Source of the DNA: Microvirga sp. 17 mud 1-3
GTDB lineage: Bacteria > Pseudomonadota > Alphaproteobacteria > Rhizobiales > Beijerinckiaceae
Assembly (NCBI RefSeq): GCF_003151255.1
Contig: NZ_CP029481.1
Coordinates: forward strand, 62,001 to 126,000
Length of the DNA stretch: 64,000 bases
Direction of reading: 5' to 3'
Positions 36,543 to 44,807 of this stretch are shown here, one piece after another (position 1 is the first letter of the stretch; each line of letters begins with the position of its first letter). The notes beneath the pieces are model-generated. The model made no database searches and was not told the DNA's origin. It saw only the letters and a list, made by a program, of their open reading frames with translations. The position numbers and the translations under genes were made by a program.

Positions 36543-37760
36543 TCAGTCTTCCAAGGCGCTCTCAAGGGTGAAAAGCTCCTGGGGACGCTTGACGCCACGC
36601 AGCGCGTATCGTCCCACGGAAACGAACGCCCTGCGGTCCTCGTCCTGGGCGGCTGCTTGAAAGGCCGAGGAGACGAGGACGCTTCGCTCCACCGAATGGC
36701 ACAGAGCGGCAATCCGGCTCGTTTCATTCACGGCAGGCCCCACGACCGTAAAATCGAGGCGCTCCCGGCTCCCGATATTGCCATAGAAAACCTCGCCCAC
36801 ATGAAGGCCTAGATATGCTTCGGTCGTGGGAAGCCCTCGCGCGCCGCGGTCCCGGTTGAGCTCCTTGATCCGTCGGCGCATGGCCTCCTCGGCCGCGAGG
36901 GCCTGCCGGCAGGCGAGGCTCTGGTCCTTCGTCTTGAAGATGGCCAGCGTGCCGTCGCCGATGAGCTTGAGCACGTCTCCTCCGGCCTCATGGATGGAGG
37001 AAATGATCGCTTCCGAATAATCGTTGAGGAACGGGATGATCTCGTCGGGCGCTGAGGTGTCGGCGATGTGCGTGAATCCGTGCAGGTCGCTGAACCACAG
37101 AACGGCCTGGATGCGGTCCGTGACGCCCCGCGCGATGCGCCCGTTCAGGACGCGCCGCCCGGCATCACGGCCGAGATAGGTCTCCACCAGCGTCTCGGCG
37201 ATCCGCGTGAGCGAGCTGCATTTCATGGCGAGCGCCAGGGAGGGGACGAGCCGGCGCAAGGTCTCGATCTCGCCATCCGAAAAGCCCTGCGGTACGGCAG
37301 TCGTCCAGGACGAGAAGATGCAATCCATCTCGCCAATGGCGCCCTGCGCGGAGAATCGCTGCATGAGAGCCACGTAGTCGGTCTGTCCCTCCCGGTGCAG
37401 ATCGTCGAGAATCGCGAAATCGCAGGGGTGATCGGGCCCGATCCTGCGGCGGAGGATCTCTTGATCCTCCTGGTAGAGATGGAAATAGGGGCTGCGCCGC
37501 CAGCGCTCCTCCGCCTGCGTCCCCTCGACGAGGCGCCCGTATTCCGAGATCGGCTCGAACTCCGCATCGTGGACCCAGCGGAAGATCCGTCCTTCGAGGA
37601 CCGGATGGAGCGTGTCGATGCCCATATTGGCGCGCGCGACCGGCAGGCCGGCCTCGACGAGACGGCTGCAGAAGCCGCGCATCAGCTCCGTTTCGGCCAT
37701 GCCGGCGAGGCCCGCTCCGGTGACCCATTCCACGATGCGCGTCGCCTGGGCAGCATCCAT
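36543..37760 (-). CDS. Soluble class III adenylate/guanylate cyclase with N-terminal sensor-like region
   Basis: A 405-residue cytosolic protein. Residues 1-200 form a domain of unrecognised type, without membrane segments, that is common ahead of rhizobial cyclases (ANMGIDTLHPVLEGRIFRW). The catalytic domain spans about residues 215-400. Metal-binding aspartates are in LWFSDLHGFT and LKLIGDGTLAIF, and the core motif is FTVVGPAVNETSRIAAL. The gene stands alone and is co-directional with the universal stress gene. The N-terminal ligand is unknown. Confidence 0.88.
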   Translation of the reverse strand: MDAAQATRIVEWVTGAGLAGMAETELMRGFCSRLVEAGLPVARANMGIDTLHPVLEGRIFRWVHDAEFEPISEYGRLVEGTQAEERWRRSPYFHLYQEDQEILRRRIGPDHPCDFAILDDLHREGQTDYVALMQRFSAQGAIGEMDCIFSSWTTAVPQGFSDGEIETLRRLVPSLALAMKCSSLTRIAETLVETYLGRDAGRRVLNGRIARGVTDRIQAVLWFSDLHGFTHIADTSAPDEIIPFLNDYSEAIISSIHEAGGDVLKLIGDGTLAIFKTKDQSLACRQALAAEEAMRRRIKELNRDRGARGLPTTEAYLGLHVGEVFYGNIGSRERLDFTVVGPAVNETSRIAALCHSVERSVLVSSAFQAAAQDEDRRAFVSVGRYALRGVKRPQELFTLESALED

Positions 37761-37848
37761 GGAAACCTCCTTGGGAAGGGTGGGGCGGAATCGGCCGCAT
37801 CATGGCCGGGGGGCAGGACGGATATCAAGCGGCGCGGCTTTCTCCTCT

Positions 37849-38565
37849 TCAGGACTCCTGCTGCTGCGCTGGTGCTTCCACCTTCGACGGGAGCGGGAAC
37901 AGGGTCACGAAGCGCTCCGCGAGGGCGCGGTCGCCCTCGATTCCAAGCTCGCCCTTCGCCTCGAGGGCCGAGAGGGGTATGCCTGCATACACGGCGGCCG
38001 CTACGACAGGGGCAGGGCCCGTGACGATCAGATCCGCTCCGTCCACGGGGCCGCGGCGGATGTCGATCCGCCCTTCCGCCAGATGAGCCAGATAGGTCTC
38101 CTCTCCGATACGAAAACCGATCCGCGCATCGATTCCGGCTGCCCTCTCCGGATCGAGCATCGTGCGGAAGGACAGCATCAGCGAAACGGCGCTGAAAGGC
38201 AGGGTCGGATCGTGATGGGGGGAGCGGGCCGCCCAGCGGCCGAGCACCTGGAAGATCGGCTCGCTCTCATATCCCCAAGGCGTAAGCTCGTAGACCTGCG
38301 TCGCAGCCGGTGGGGGAAGCCTGCGTTTGACGACAATGCCGGCGGCCTCCAGCCCTTCGAGGCGCTGGGTCAGCACATTGGCGCTGATGCCCGGCAGGTT
38401 GGCCCGCAAGTCGCTGAAGCGCCGCGGGCCCATCATGAGTTCCCGAATGACCAGAAGCGCCCAGCGCTCGCCTACCAGATCGAGCGCATGGGCCGTCGCG
38501 CATGCATCGTCGTAATGACGACGGGCAGGCGGCTTCGGATTATTGGTTACTTTTTCTAACTTCAT
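37849..38565 (-). CDS. HxlR-family regulator with SCP2-like C-terminal domain
   Basis: A 238-residue protein. The N-terminal HxlR winged helix (about residues 18-110) has ALDLVGERWALLVIRELMMGPRRFSDLRANLPGISANVLTQRLEGLE. The C-terminal ~100 residues resemble an SCP2 sterol-carrier fold (FRIGEETYLAHLAEGRIDIRRGPVDGADLIVTG), which probably binds a lipid-like or aromatic effector. It is divergent from the VOC gene across only 58 bp. Two tandem inverted repeats occupy that gap and run into its first codons, so it likely represses itself and the VOC-SRPBCC pair. Confidence 0.9.
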   Translation of the reverse strand: MKLEKVTNNPKPPARRHYDDACATAHALDLVGERWALLVIRELMMGPRRFSDLRANLPGISANVLTQRLEGLEAAGIVVKRRLPPPAATQVYELTPWGYESEPIFQVLGRWAARSPHHDPTLPFSAVSLMLSFRTMLDPERAAGIDARIGFRIGEETYLAHLAEGRIDIRRGPVDGADLIVTGPAPVVAAAVYAGIPLSALEAKGELGIEGDRALAERFVTLFPLPSKVEAPAQQQES

Positions 38566-38581
38566 AGTTGCTTTTTATAAC
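38546..38581. promoter_or_regulatory. Tandem operator repeats in the HxlR/VOC divergent promoter
   Basis: Two copies of a 15-base inverted repeat lie exactly 21 bp apart: GTTACTTTTTCTAAC at 38546-38560 and GTTGCTTTTTATAAC at 38567-38581. Each has GTT/AAC half-sites around a run of T. The first copy lies inside codons 2-7 of the HxlR gene and the second directly upstream of its ATG. The spacing of two helical turns puts both on one face of the DNA. Confidence 0.7.
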
Positions 38582-38623
38582 TAGATGCGGCATGGATGTC
38601 AAACCGGATGAACGGAGGAACCC

Positions 38624-39055
38624 ATGTCCAGGCTGATTTTCGTAAACCTTCCCGTAGCCGATCTCGAGCGCGCAACCGCCTTCTATGAGGCTGTGGGCGC
38701 GACGAAGAACGCTCAGTTTTCCGACCATACGGCGTCCTGCATGGTTCTCTCCGAGACGATCCACGTGATGCTGCTGACCCACGACAAGTTCCGCCAGTTC
38801 ACGCCCAAGGCCATTGCGGACGCGAAGACAACGAGCGAGGTGCTCATCTGCCTGTCGGCGGAAAGCCGTGAGGCTGTCGACGCAACAATCGACAAGGCGG
38901 GCGCGAGCGGCGGGCGCATGGATCCTGGCCCGAAGCAGGATTACGGCTTCATGTACGGCCGCAGCTTCGAGGACCTCGACGGTCATATGTGGGAAGTGAT
39001 GTGGATGGACCTGGAAGCCGCCATGGCGGCCCAATCGGAAATGGCGCCGGCCTGA
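38624..39055 (+). CDS. VOC-family (glyoxalase-fold) protein
   Basis: A 143-residue single-module vicinal-oxygen-chelate protein that would act as a dimer. It opens SRLIFVNLPVADLERATAFYEAVGA, and a conserved GRSFEDLDGHMWEVMWMD segment closes it. It resembles the YaeR/lactoylglutathione-lyase-like group, but the activity is not predictable. GGAGGAA precedes the ATG. It is the first gene of a probable two-gene operon with the SRPBCC gene (35-bp gap), under the HxlR tandem operators. Confidence 0.88.
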   Translation: MSRLIFVNLPVADLERATAFYEAVGATKNAQFSDHTASCMVLSETIHVMLLTHDKFRQFTPKAIADAKTTSEVLICLSAESREAVDATIDKAGASGGRMDPGPKQDYGFMYGRSFEDLDGHMWEVMWMDLEAAMAAQSEMAPA

Positions 39056-39090
39056 CACACATTCGGAAACCGGACACACGGAACATTGCC

Positions 39091-39582
39091 ATGAATGCAC
39101 ATGCGACCATCCAAGGGCCTCCCCTTCACGAGCTGTCCATTACCCGCACGATCGATGCCCCGCCCGAGACCGTTTACCGCGTCTGGACGCAACGGCTCGG
39201 CGAATGGTGGGCGCCTCGGCCTTATGCAACCCCCGTGGTCGAGCTCGACCTCAGGCCCGGCGGCCGCGGTCTCATGGTCATGGAAGCGCCCGACGGCACG
39301 CGATTTCCCAACGAGGGTGTTTTCCTGGACATCGTGCCCAACCGTCAGATCGTGTTCACCAATGCGTTCACGGCCGGATGGGTGCCGCAGGACCCCTTCA
39401 TGGTCGTGATCATCACGTTCGAGCCGGAAGGATCCGGAACCCGCTATACGGCGCGCGTGCGCCATTGGAGCGAGGAGGCCCTCAGGCGCCACGAGGCGAT
39501 GGGCTTCCAGGAAGGTTGGAGCATCGTGGCGGGTCAGCTCGCCGAGCTCGCCGAGAACGAGCGAATCGCTGCGTCTGCCTGA
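39091..39582 (+). CDS. SRPBCC/AHSA1-family protein
   Basis: A 163-residue START-like helix-grip protein of the AHSA1 group. It has the family pattern LSITRTIDAPPETVYRVWTQ near residue 16, then WWAPRPYATPVVELDLRPGG and the C-terminal helix with EEALRRHEAMGFQEGWSIVAGQL. Such proteins bind hydrophobic ligands and are often encoded beside VOC proteins and small DNA-binding regulators, as here. The ATG at 39091 is preferred to an upstream in-frame codon because that part overlaps the VOC gene. Confidence 0.9.
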   Translation: MNAHATIQGPPLHELSITRTIDAPPETVYRVWTQRLGEWWAPRPYATPVVELDLRPGGRGLMVMEAPDGTRFPNEGVFLDIVPNRQIVFTNAFTAGWVPQDPFMVVIITFEPEGSGTRYTARVRHWSEEALRRHEAMGFQEGWSIVAGQLAELAENERIAASA

Positions 39583-39589
39583 AAAGCAG

Positions 39590-39630
39590 GACGGCCGCAC
39601 CGAGGGCTTGGATGCCCCGATGCGGCCGTC
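39590..39630. terminator. Hairpin after the VOC-SRPBCC operon
   Basis: GACGGCCGCA (39590-39599) and TGCGGCCGTC (39621-39630) form a perfect 10-bp stem, and inside its 21-base loop GGGC/GCCC can pair again. It starts eight bases after the SRPBCC stop and lies between convergent genes. The downstream sequence ATCACGTTTC has only a weak T-tract. Confidence 0.6.
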
Positions 39631-39706
39631 ATCACGTTTCGATCCCGACTGTCCGGCTCCATGCCGGATTGGCCGGGATGCAAAGCAGCTGGCTCGTGTG
39701 GAAGCC

Positions 39707-40090
39707 TTATGACTTCTTCCCGCTGGCGTCGAACTGCTTGAGATAGGCGATCAGGTCGTCGATCTTCTTGTCGTCCTTCAGACCGGCATAGATCATCTTG
39801 GTGCCCGGGACCTTGGCCTTCGGGTCCTTGATGTATTCGCGGAAGGTCGCCTCGTCCCAGGTCAGGCCGGAGTTCTTGTTGGCGGCCGAATAGTTGTAGC
39901 CCTCCACGGAGCCGGCCTTACGGCCGATGACACCGTTGAGTTCCGGGCCGACGGCGTTCTTGGCAGTCTCGCCGATCTGATGGCAGGCTTTGCATGGAGC
40001 GAAGACCTTTTCGCCTGCAGCTGCGTCCTGAGCATTGGCCGCCATGGGGCTGAAAGCCAGGACGAGGGGGACGAGAACGACGAAACGCAT
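39707..40090 (-). CDS. Class I c-type cytochrome (cytochrome c2-like)
   Basis: A 127-residue periplasmic electron carrier. The signal peptide MRFVVLVPLVLAFSPMAANA precedes QDAAAGEKVFAPCKACHQIGE, where CKACH binds haem c. The axial methionine is in KVPGTKMIYAGLKDD, and the helical C-terminus ends KKIDDLIAYLKQFDASGKKS. The size and motifs match mitochondrial-like cytochrome c2/c550. The start at 40090 is set by the signal peptide and a GAGAGGAAG ribosome-binding site; the frame extends upstream without coding character. Its role could include donating electrons to terminal oxidases or to NirK. Confidence 0.92.
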   Translation of the reverse strand: MRFVVLVPLVLAFSPMAANAQDAAAGEKVFAPCKACHQIGETAKNAVGPELNGVIGRKAGSVEGYNYSAANKNSGLTWDEATFREYIKDPKAKVPGTKMIYAGLKDDKKIDDLIAYLKQFDASGKKS

Positions 40091-40261
40091 AATGGCTTCC
40101 TCTCTTTGAAGGGTATGAGCGGGATCTAGAACCCCGACACCCGGTTTGTAGCGCTTTCCGGGACAGGGCTGCAACATGGACGCGTCAATCCGGTTCGGAT
40201 TCGCGATGCCCATCCTGCCGTCAACTCATCAGATACCTGATTGGATCCGCGCCAAAGCCGG

Positions 40262-40990
40262 TTACTGGGATGAGGCTCTTCTGTTCTCGTCCGGCGGGAG
40301 GATCATCATTCCGGATATGGGCTCGATCCAAACCATCTGATCCGTCACCGATTTCACGCCGGGAACGTTTTCGGCAATGACGCGGGCGGCCGTCCGCTCC
40401 CGTTCGTCGAAGATCGATCCGGCGAGTTCGACGACACCGTCTCGGACTTCGACCTGGACGAATCCGCAGCCCCAGTTCTGTTTGGCGAATTCCGCCAGGA
40501 TGGCGGAGCGGATCTGCTCGTCGCCGACCGCTCCCGGGGCCGCCGTCGGAAGAGCCTTCGCCAAGGCTCGCAGAACGTCGGAGCGGGTCACCACGCCGAC
40601 CAATCGTCCATCATCGACCACAGGAACCCGCTTGATGCGGTAACGGCTCATCGCCTCGATGACGTCGTCGAGGGGCGCATCGCGCCGGATCGTCACGACA
40701 TTCGTCGACATGACCTCATCCACCTTGCGGCCATGAGTGCGGACATATTCGTCGGCGATCCTGCCGGGACCAATCAAAAACTCCAGCCATCGCGGCCGCT
40801 TGCGCTCGGTACCGAGTTCGCCCCGGCGCAGGAGGTCCCCTTCGCTGATCACGCCGCGGAGCCGGCCGTCCCGCTCCACAACCGGGAGGCCGCTGATCCG
40901 ATGCGTAAGCATGAGTTTGGCCGCGTCGCCGATCGAGGTCGAGGGCTCGACGCTGATGACCGGAGCGGTCATGACATCCTCAACAATCAT
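40262..40990 (-). CDS. Twin CBS-domain protein with C-terminal BON domain
   Basis: A 242-residue cytosolic protein. CBS domain 1 spans residues ~1-60 (VEDVMTAPVISVEPSTSIGDAAKLML), CBS domain 2 ~90-145 (VDEVMSTNVVTIRRDAPLDDVIEAMSRYRIKRVPVVDDG), and a BON domain ~155-225 (GFVQVEVRDGVVELAGSIFDERERTAARVIAENVPGVKSV). CBS pairs bind adenine nucleotides and BON domains bind phospholipid or act as adaptors. Such CBS-BON proteins are common near stress genes in Rhizobiales. The ATG follows a GGAGATGGACG sequence. It is monocistronic. Confidence 0.9.
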   Translation of the reverse strand: MIVEDVMTAPVISVEPSTSIGDAAKLMLTHRISGLPVVERDGRLRGVISEGDLLRRGELGTERKRPRWLEFLIGPGRIADEYVRTHGRKVDEVMSTNVVTIRRDAPLDDVIEAMSRYRIKRVPVVDDGRLVGVVTRSDVLRALAKALPTAAPGAVGDEQIRSAILAEFAKQNWGCGFVQVEVRDGVVELAGSIFDERERTAARVIAENVPGVKSVTDQMVWIEPISGMMILPPDENRRASSQ

Positions 40991-41074
40991 CGTCCATCTC
41001 CTGAGATCGAAACCTTTCGGGCGATCCAGGGGATTCGCCCTTGAAGATACTGTAACGGCCTGCGCCCGTAAGGC

Positions 41075-41902
41075 TCACGAAGTCAGGCGAGGGTACATGC
41101 GCGCCGCAATGCCAACGAGCAGTGCCGTGACGGCAATCAGCACCGCAGCGTCGAACCCAAGCCCGTATTTTGTCGTTCCGCCGGTCAGCATGAGGGCCCG
41201 AAGGCCGTCAACCTCATAGGTCAGCGGATTGGCCGATGAAATCGTCTTGAGCCATGGGGGCATCAGTTCGATAGGATAGATGGCATTGCTGGCAAAGAAA
41301 ATCGGCATGGTGAGCACCTGGCCGATCCCCATGAAGCGCTCCCGCGTCTTCACGATGCAGGCGATGATCAGCGAGAAGGTCGAGAACAGGGCCGACCCGA
41401 TGGCGATGAAAATGGCAACGCCGAGGATATGCGCCGGCCTGAACGAAACATCGATGCCGATGAGAACGGCGAGCCCATAGACGATGACCGCCTGGGACAG
41501 GCCTCGGACGGCCGACGAGGCTGCCTTGCCGAGGACGAGCGCGCTTCGAGGGGACGGGCTGACCATGAAGCGGTGCAGGACGCCGAGATCCCGCTCCCAG
41601 ATTGCCGCAATACCATAGAAGATGGCGGCGAACAGGACGCTTTGCGCCAGAATGCCGGGAGCCAGAAAATCGAGGTAGCGCCCGCCGTCCGCAATACCTC
41701 GCACCTGGGCCATCACCTGCCCGAACAGGAGCAGCCAGATCGCCGGCTGGAGGGCCCGCGTCAGGAGCTCGCTCGGGTCGTGCCGGAGTTTCTGAATTTC
41801 GGCATCCGCAACCGCATAGATCTGGGTGTAATAGCCTGTGATCAGGGACAGCGGAGCGGGTTCATGAATGGACGCGAGCGCTGGCGCGGGTCTGTCTGAC
41901 AT
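41075..41902 (-). CDS. ABC-2 type exporter permease (DrrB-like)
   Basis: A 275-residue inner-membrane permease with six hydrophobic segments. The ABC2_membrane signature region RDLGVLHRFMVSPSPRSALVLGKAASSAVRGLSQAVIV and the ending FFASNAIYPIELMPPWLKTISSANPLTYEVDGLRALML are those of drug or polysaccharide exporters. It overlaps the end of the ATPase gene by 41 bp. The substrate is unknown. There is no HlyD partner, in contrast to the two other ABC-2 operons in this window. Confidence 0.9.
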   Translation of the reverse strand: MSDRPAPALASIHEPAPLSLITGYYTQIYAVADAEIQKLRHDPSELLTRALQPAIWLLLFGQVMAQVRGIADGGRYLDFLAPGILAQSVLFAAIFYGIAAIWERDLGVLHRFMVSPSPRSALVLGKAASSAVRGLSQAVIVYGLAVLIGIDVSFRPAHILGVAIFIAIGSALFSTFSLIIACIVKTRERFMGIGQVLTMPIFFASNAIYPIELMPPWLKTISSANPLTYEVDGLRALMLTGGTTKYGLGFDAAVLIAVTALLVGIAARMYPRLTS

Positions 41903-42689
41903 CGCGATAGGATCCTCCGGAGGTCATCTCGGTCCCGGTGACATGGGTGAATACATCCTCGAGGGTGGCATCGGGGCCGATCCGCGCCTTGAGCTCCTGG
42001 GGAGAGCCCACTTCGGCAAGCCGGCCCATATGCAGCACACCGATCCGGCCGCACAGTTCATCCGCCTCGTCCATCAAATGGGTGGTGATCAGGATTGTTG
42101 TGCCCAGCCTTTCCCGCAACGCGCGGACGTGGTCCCACACCGCATGGCGTGCCACCGGATCGAGCCCAACCGTCGGCTCGTCCATGAAGAGAACAGCTGG
42201 CTCGTGGATCATGCTCTGGGCGATCTCAAGCCGGCGGATCATGCCTCCTGAAAAATTCTCGACCAGCCGTTGAGCCGCGTCCTCCAGGTCCATCAGCCGA
42301 AGGGCGGCCGCAATGCGGGCCTCCCGCTCCTTGCGGGGCACGAGATAAAGGCGAGCGGAGACCAGGAGGTTTTCATAGGCGCTCAAGGCGCGGTCTGCCG
42401 ACAGGAGCTGAGGGACATAGCCGATATGGGCCCGCACCTTCTCGGGATGGCGCGTCACGTCGAAGCCGGCCACTTGGGCTGTTCCCGAGCTGGGCGGCAA
42501 AAGGGTCGTAAGCATCTTGATGAGCGTCGACTTGCCGGCGCCGTTTGGGCCGATGAGGCCGAAGATCTCCCCCGGCCACACCTGCAACGATACGTCGTCT
42601 ATGGCGATCAGGTTGCCGAAACGCTTGGTAAGAGCATGGGTTTCGATGATGCCGGTTGCGCTCGGCGCGCCATAGGGAATGGAGGTCAA
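41862..42689 (-). CDS. ABC exporter ATP-binding protein (DrrA-like)
   Basis: A 275-residue ATPase. Walker A is GLIGPNGAGKSTLIK, the signature is ENFSGGMIRRLEIAQ, Walker B is AVLFMDEPTVGLDP, and the switch is TTHLMDEADELC. The start is placed at a TTG (42689) directly after GGGGAGGACAGG, in a frame that stays open 19 codons further with no better start. It is the first gene of a two-gene operon. Its last 41 bases overlap the permease gene, so the two reading frames are coupled. Confidence 0.87.
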   Translation of the reverse strand: MTSIPYGAPSATGIIETHALTKRFGNLIAIDDVSLQVWPGEIFGLIGPNGAGKSTLIKMLTTLLPPSSGTAQVAGFDVTRHPEKVRAHIGYVPQLLSADRALSAYENLLVSARLYLVPRKEREARIAAALRLMDLEDAAQRLVENFSGGMIRRLEIAQSMIHEPAVLFMDEPTVGLDPVARHAVWDHVRALRERLGTTILITTHLMDEADELCGRIGVLHMGRLAEVGSPQELKARIGPDATLEDVFTHVTGTEMTSGGSYRDVRQTRASARVHS

Positions 42690-43122
42690 CCTGTCCTCCC
42701 CGAATGCACAAAGTATAAATTTGAGATCGGTCGCGCAGGAACGCAATGACCTTTGTCAGCCGAACCTTTGTTTCATCGACCCGATCATCATTGTGCGCCA
42801 CCAGACGGACTGAGAGGCCAAGGCAATCCGCGCTCCATCGTCCTTTCCAGATCAGAAAATTAACACGTTGCGGTGGGCCGCTTGATTTCCAGGTGTATTT
42901 ATTTAACATGGTAATTATAACTTCACCGTCACATGCGGCTTCAATGGCAGCTTCGATCTTTTCCGAGTCCCCAGGCCACGAATCTCAATCGCGAATACCG
43001 GGCGCAGCGGCTGCTTGCGCCTTCTCGCAGTAACCGGCCACTGAGGCCGTCCGACCTTCATCCATCTCGCAAAACAGAATGTCGACCCGGCTGAGCAGCG
43101 GGCCGATAAAAGGACTGAACGC
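42690..43122. other. Regulatory gap upstream of the hpa genes, AT-rich in part
   Basis: This 433-bp gap holds no supported gene; a 95-codon frame at 42746-43033 has no family resemblance. Around 42857-42920 the composition turns AT-rich (AAAATTAACACGTT, GTATTTATTTAACATGG, GTAATTATAAC), unlike its surroundings. TAACACGTT at 42861-42869 is the reverse complement of AACGTGTTA at 45748-45756 in the promoter gap of the transporter operon. The region probably contains the promoter and operators for hpaGHI. Confidence 0.45.
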
Positions 43123-43992
43123 ATGCTCTCTCCCAAATTCGTGAGCTATTCTGCCGAAGGCCGTCATGGATACGGCTTGGTCGTTGATGAAGGGATCATC
43201 GACCTGTCCAGCCGTTTCTCCACGCAATGGCCCACCCTGCAGGAGGTGGTTGCCGACAATGCCTTCGACCGGCTTGTGCAGGCTCGGGCAGGGTTGGCGC
43301 CTGATCTCCCGTTCGACGCGATTCGGTATAAGATTCCGCTGGCGGCACCCGAAAAGATCATCTGTGTCGGCGTGAATTTCCCCGACCGTAATGCGGAGTA
43401 CAAGGACGGCAAGGACGCTCCGCCGAACCCCTCTCTGTTTCCCAGATTTCCGCGATCGTTCACCGGCCATGACCGCCCGCTGATCCGTCCGCCGGAGAGC
43501 GAGCAGCTCGATTATGAAGGCGAGATTGCCATTGTGATCGGCAAGGCAGGACGCCGGATCGCCGAACGCGATGCGCTCGACCATGTTGCGGCGCTGACGC
43601 TCGCAAACGAGGGAACGATTCGCGACTGGGTGCGGCACGCGAAGTTCAACGTCACACAGGGCAAGAACTTCGACCGCTCCGGCGCAATCGGGCCATGGCT
43701 TGTGCCGTTCACCGACGAAGCCCAGATCGCCGATATTGCGCTGACGACGCGGGTGAACGGCGAATTGCGCCAGAGTGACCGGACCAGCCGCATGATTTTC
43801 CCGTTTCGGAAGATCATCAGCTATATCTCGACCTTCACGACCCTCGTTCCGGGTGACGTCCTCATCACCGGAACGCCGACCGGTGCCGGTGCCCGTCACG
43901 ACCCGCCGCTCTGGCTGAAGCCCGGCGATGTCGTCGAGGTCGAGGCCGAGGGCATCGGCCTTCTTCGCAACACCATCGCCGACGAGGTCTGA
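43123..43992 (+). CDS. hpaG: Fumarylacetoacetate hydrolase-family decarboxylase/isomerase (HpaG-like)
   Basis: A 289-residue enzyme with one FAH domain (about residues 75-285). Metal-site residues are in QLDYEGEIAIVIGKAG, and the C-terminal family block is VLITGTPTGAGARHDPPLWLKPGDVVEVEAEGIG. In homoprotocatechuate breakdown HpaG decarboxylates 5-oxopent-3-ene-1,2,5-tricarboxylate. E. coli HpaG has two such domains (about 430 residues) while this has one. The role is inferred from the hydratase and aldolase genes that follow within a few bases. A generic acylpyruvase-like activity is the alternative. Confidence 0.78.
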   Translation: MLSPKFVSYSAEGRHGYGLVVDEGIIDLSSRFSTQWPTLQEVVADNAFDRLVQARAGLAPDLPFDAIRYKIPLAAPEKIICVGVNFPDRNAEYKDGKDAPPNPSLFPRFPRSFTGHDRPLIRPPESEQLDYEGEIAIVIGKAGRRIAERDALDHVAALTLANEGTIRDWVRHAKFNVTQGKNFDRSGAIGPWLVPFTDEAQIADIALTTRVNGELRQSDRTSRMIFPFRKIISYISTFTTLVPGDVLITGTPTGAGARHDPPLWLKPGDVVEVEAEGIGLLRNTIADEV

Positions 43993-43995
43993 CCG

Positions 43996-44799
43996 ATGCT
44001 GGCCCCTGACGACATTGCTGCCGCTGCCCTTAGCCTCGACGAGGCGGAGCGGACCCGCCAGCAGATCGGTTTGATGTCGCTGCGGTTCCCGCAGATGACC
44101 ATGGACGATGCCTATGCGGTTCAAGGCGCTTGGGTGAAGCGCAAGCTCGCGGCCGGACGCACGGTGATCGGCTGGAAGATCGGGCTCACCTCGAAGGCCA
44201 TGCAATATGCGTTGAACATCAGCACGCCCGATTCCGGCGTGCTGCTCGACGACATGCGCTTCGAGGACGGCGACAGCATTCCGAAGGATCGCTTCATCCA
44301 GCCGCGGATCGAAGCTGAGATCGCGTTTGTGATGAAAGCACCCCTCAAGGGGCCCAATGTCACTGTCTTCGATGTGCTGAGCGCAACTGATTATATCACG
44401 CCGGCGCTTGAGATCCTGGATACGCGCATCCTGCGCGTTGATCCGCAGACCAAGCAGGCGCGTACCATCGTCGACACGATTGCCGACAACGCAGCCAATG
44501 CCGGAATCGTTGTCGGAGGGCGTGCCATGCGCCCCGATCAAGTGGATCTACGTTGGGTCGGCGCCATCGTGTCGCGCAACGGACAGGTCGAGGAAACGGG
44601 GCTAGGAGCCGGTGTGCTAAACCATCCGGCGCGCGGTATCGCCTGGCTGGCCAACCGGCTCGCGCTCTATGGCGAGCGGATCGAAGCTGGCCAAGTCGTC
44701 CTGGCAGGCTCTTTCATCCGCCCGGTAGAGGCACGCCATGGCGACACCATTGTCGGCGATTACGGCCCGCTGGGCACCGTCAGCTGCTATTTCGAGTGA
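43996..44799 (+). CDS. hpaH: 2-oxo-hepta-3-ene-1,7-dioate hydratase
   Basis: A 267-residue enzyme, the same length as E. coli HpaH. The motifs [42 protein letters not shown], and [17 protein letters not shown] are conserved across the hydratase/4-oxalocrotonate decarboxylase family. It hydrates the product of HpaG to 2,4-dihydroxy-hept-2-ene-1,7-dioate. The ATG lies three bases after the hpaG stop, and the aldolase gene starts eight bases after its own stop, so the three form one operon. Confidence 0.88.
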   Translation: MLAPDDIAAAALSLDEAERTRQQIGLMSLRFPQMTMDDAYAVQGAWVKRKLAAGRTVIGWKIGLTSKAMQYALNISTPDSGVLLDDMRFEDGDSIPKDRFIQPRIEAEIAFVMKAPLKGPNVTVFDVLSATDYITPALEILDTRILRVDPQTKQARTIVDTIADNAANAGIVVGGRAMRPDQVDLRWVGAIVSRNGQVEETGLGAGVLNHPARGIAWLANRLALYGERIEAGQVVLAGSFIRPVEARHGDTIVGDYGPLGTVSCYFE

Positions 44800-44807
44800 G
44801 ACTATCC

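Noticed and set aside
42746-43033. 95-codon plus-strand frame in the gap before hpaG
   Set aside because: No signal peptide, domain or convincing ribosome-binding site. The stretch behaves like a regulatory gap.
42985-44541. 518-codon antisense frame across hpaG and hpaH
   Set aside because: It is antisense to two genes with intact family motifs and overlapping operon structure, so it is not independent coding sequence.
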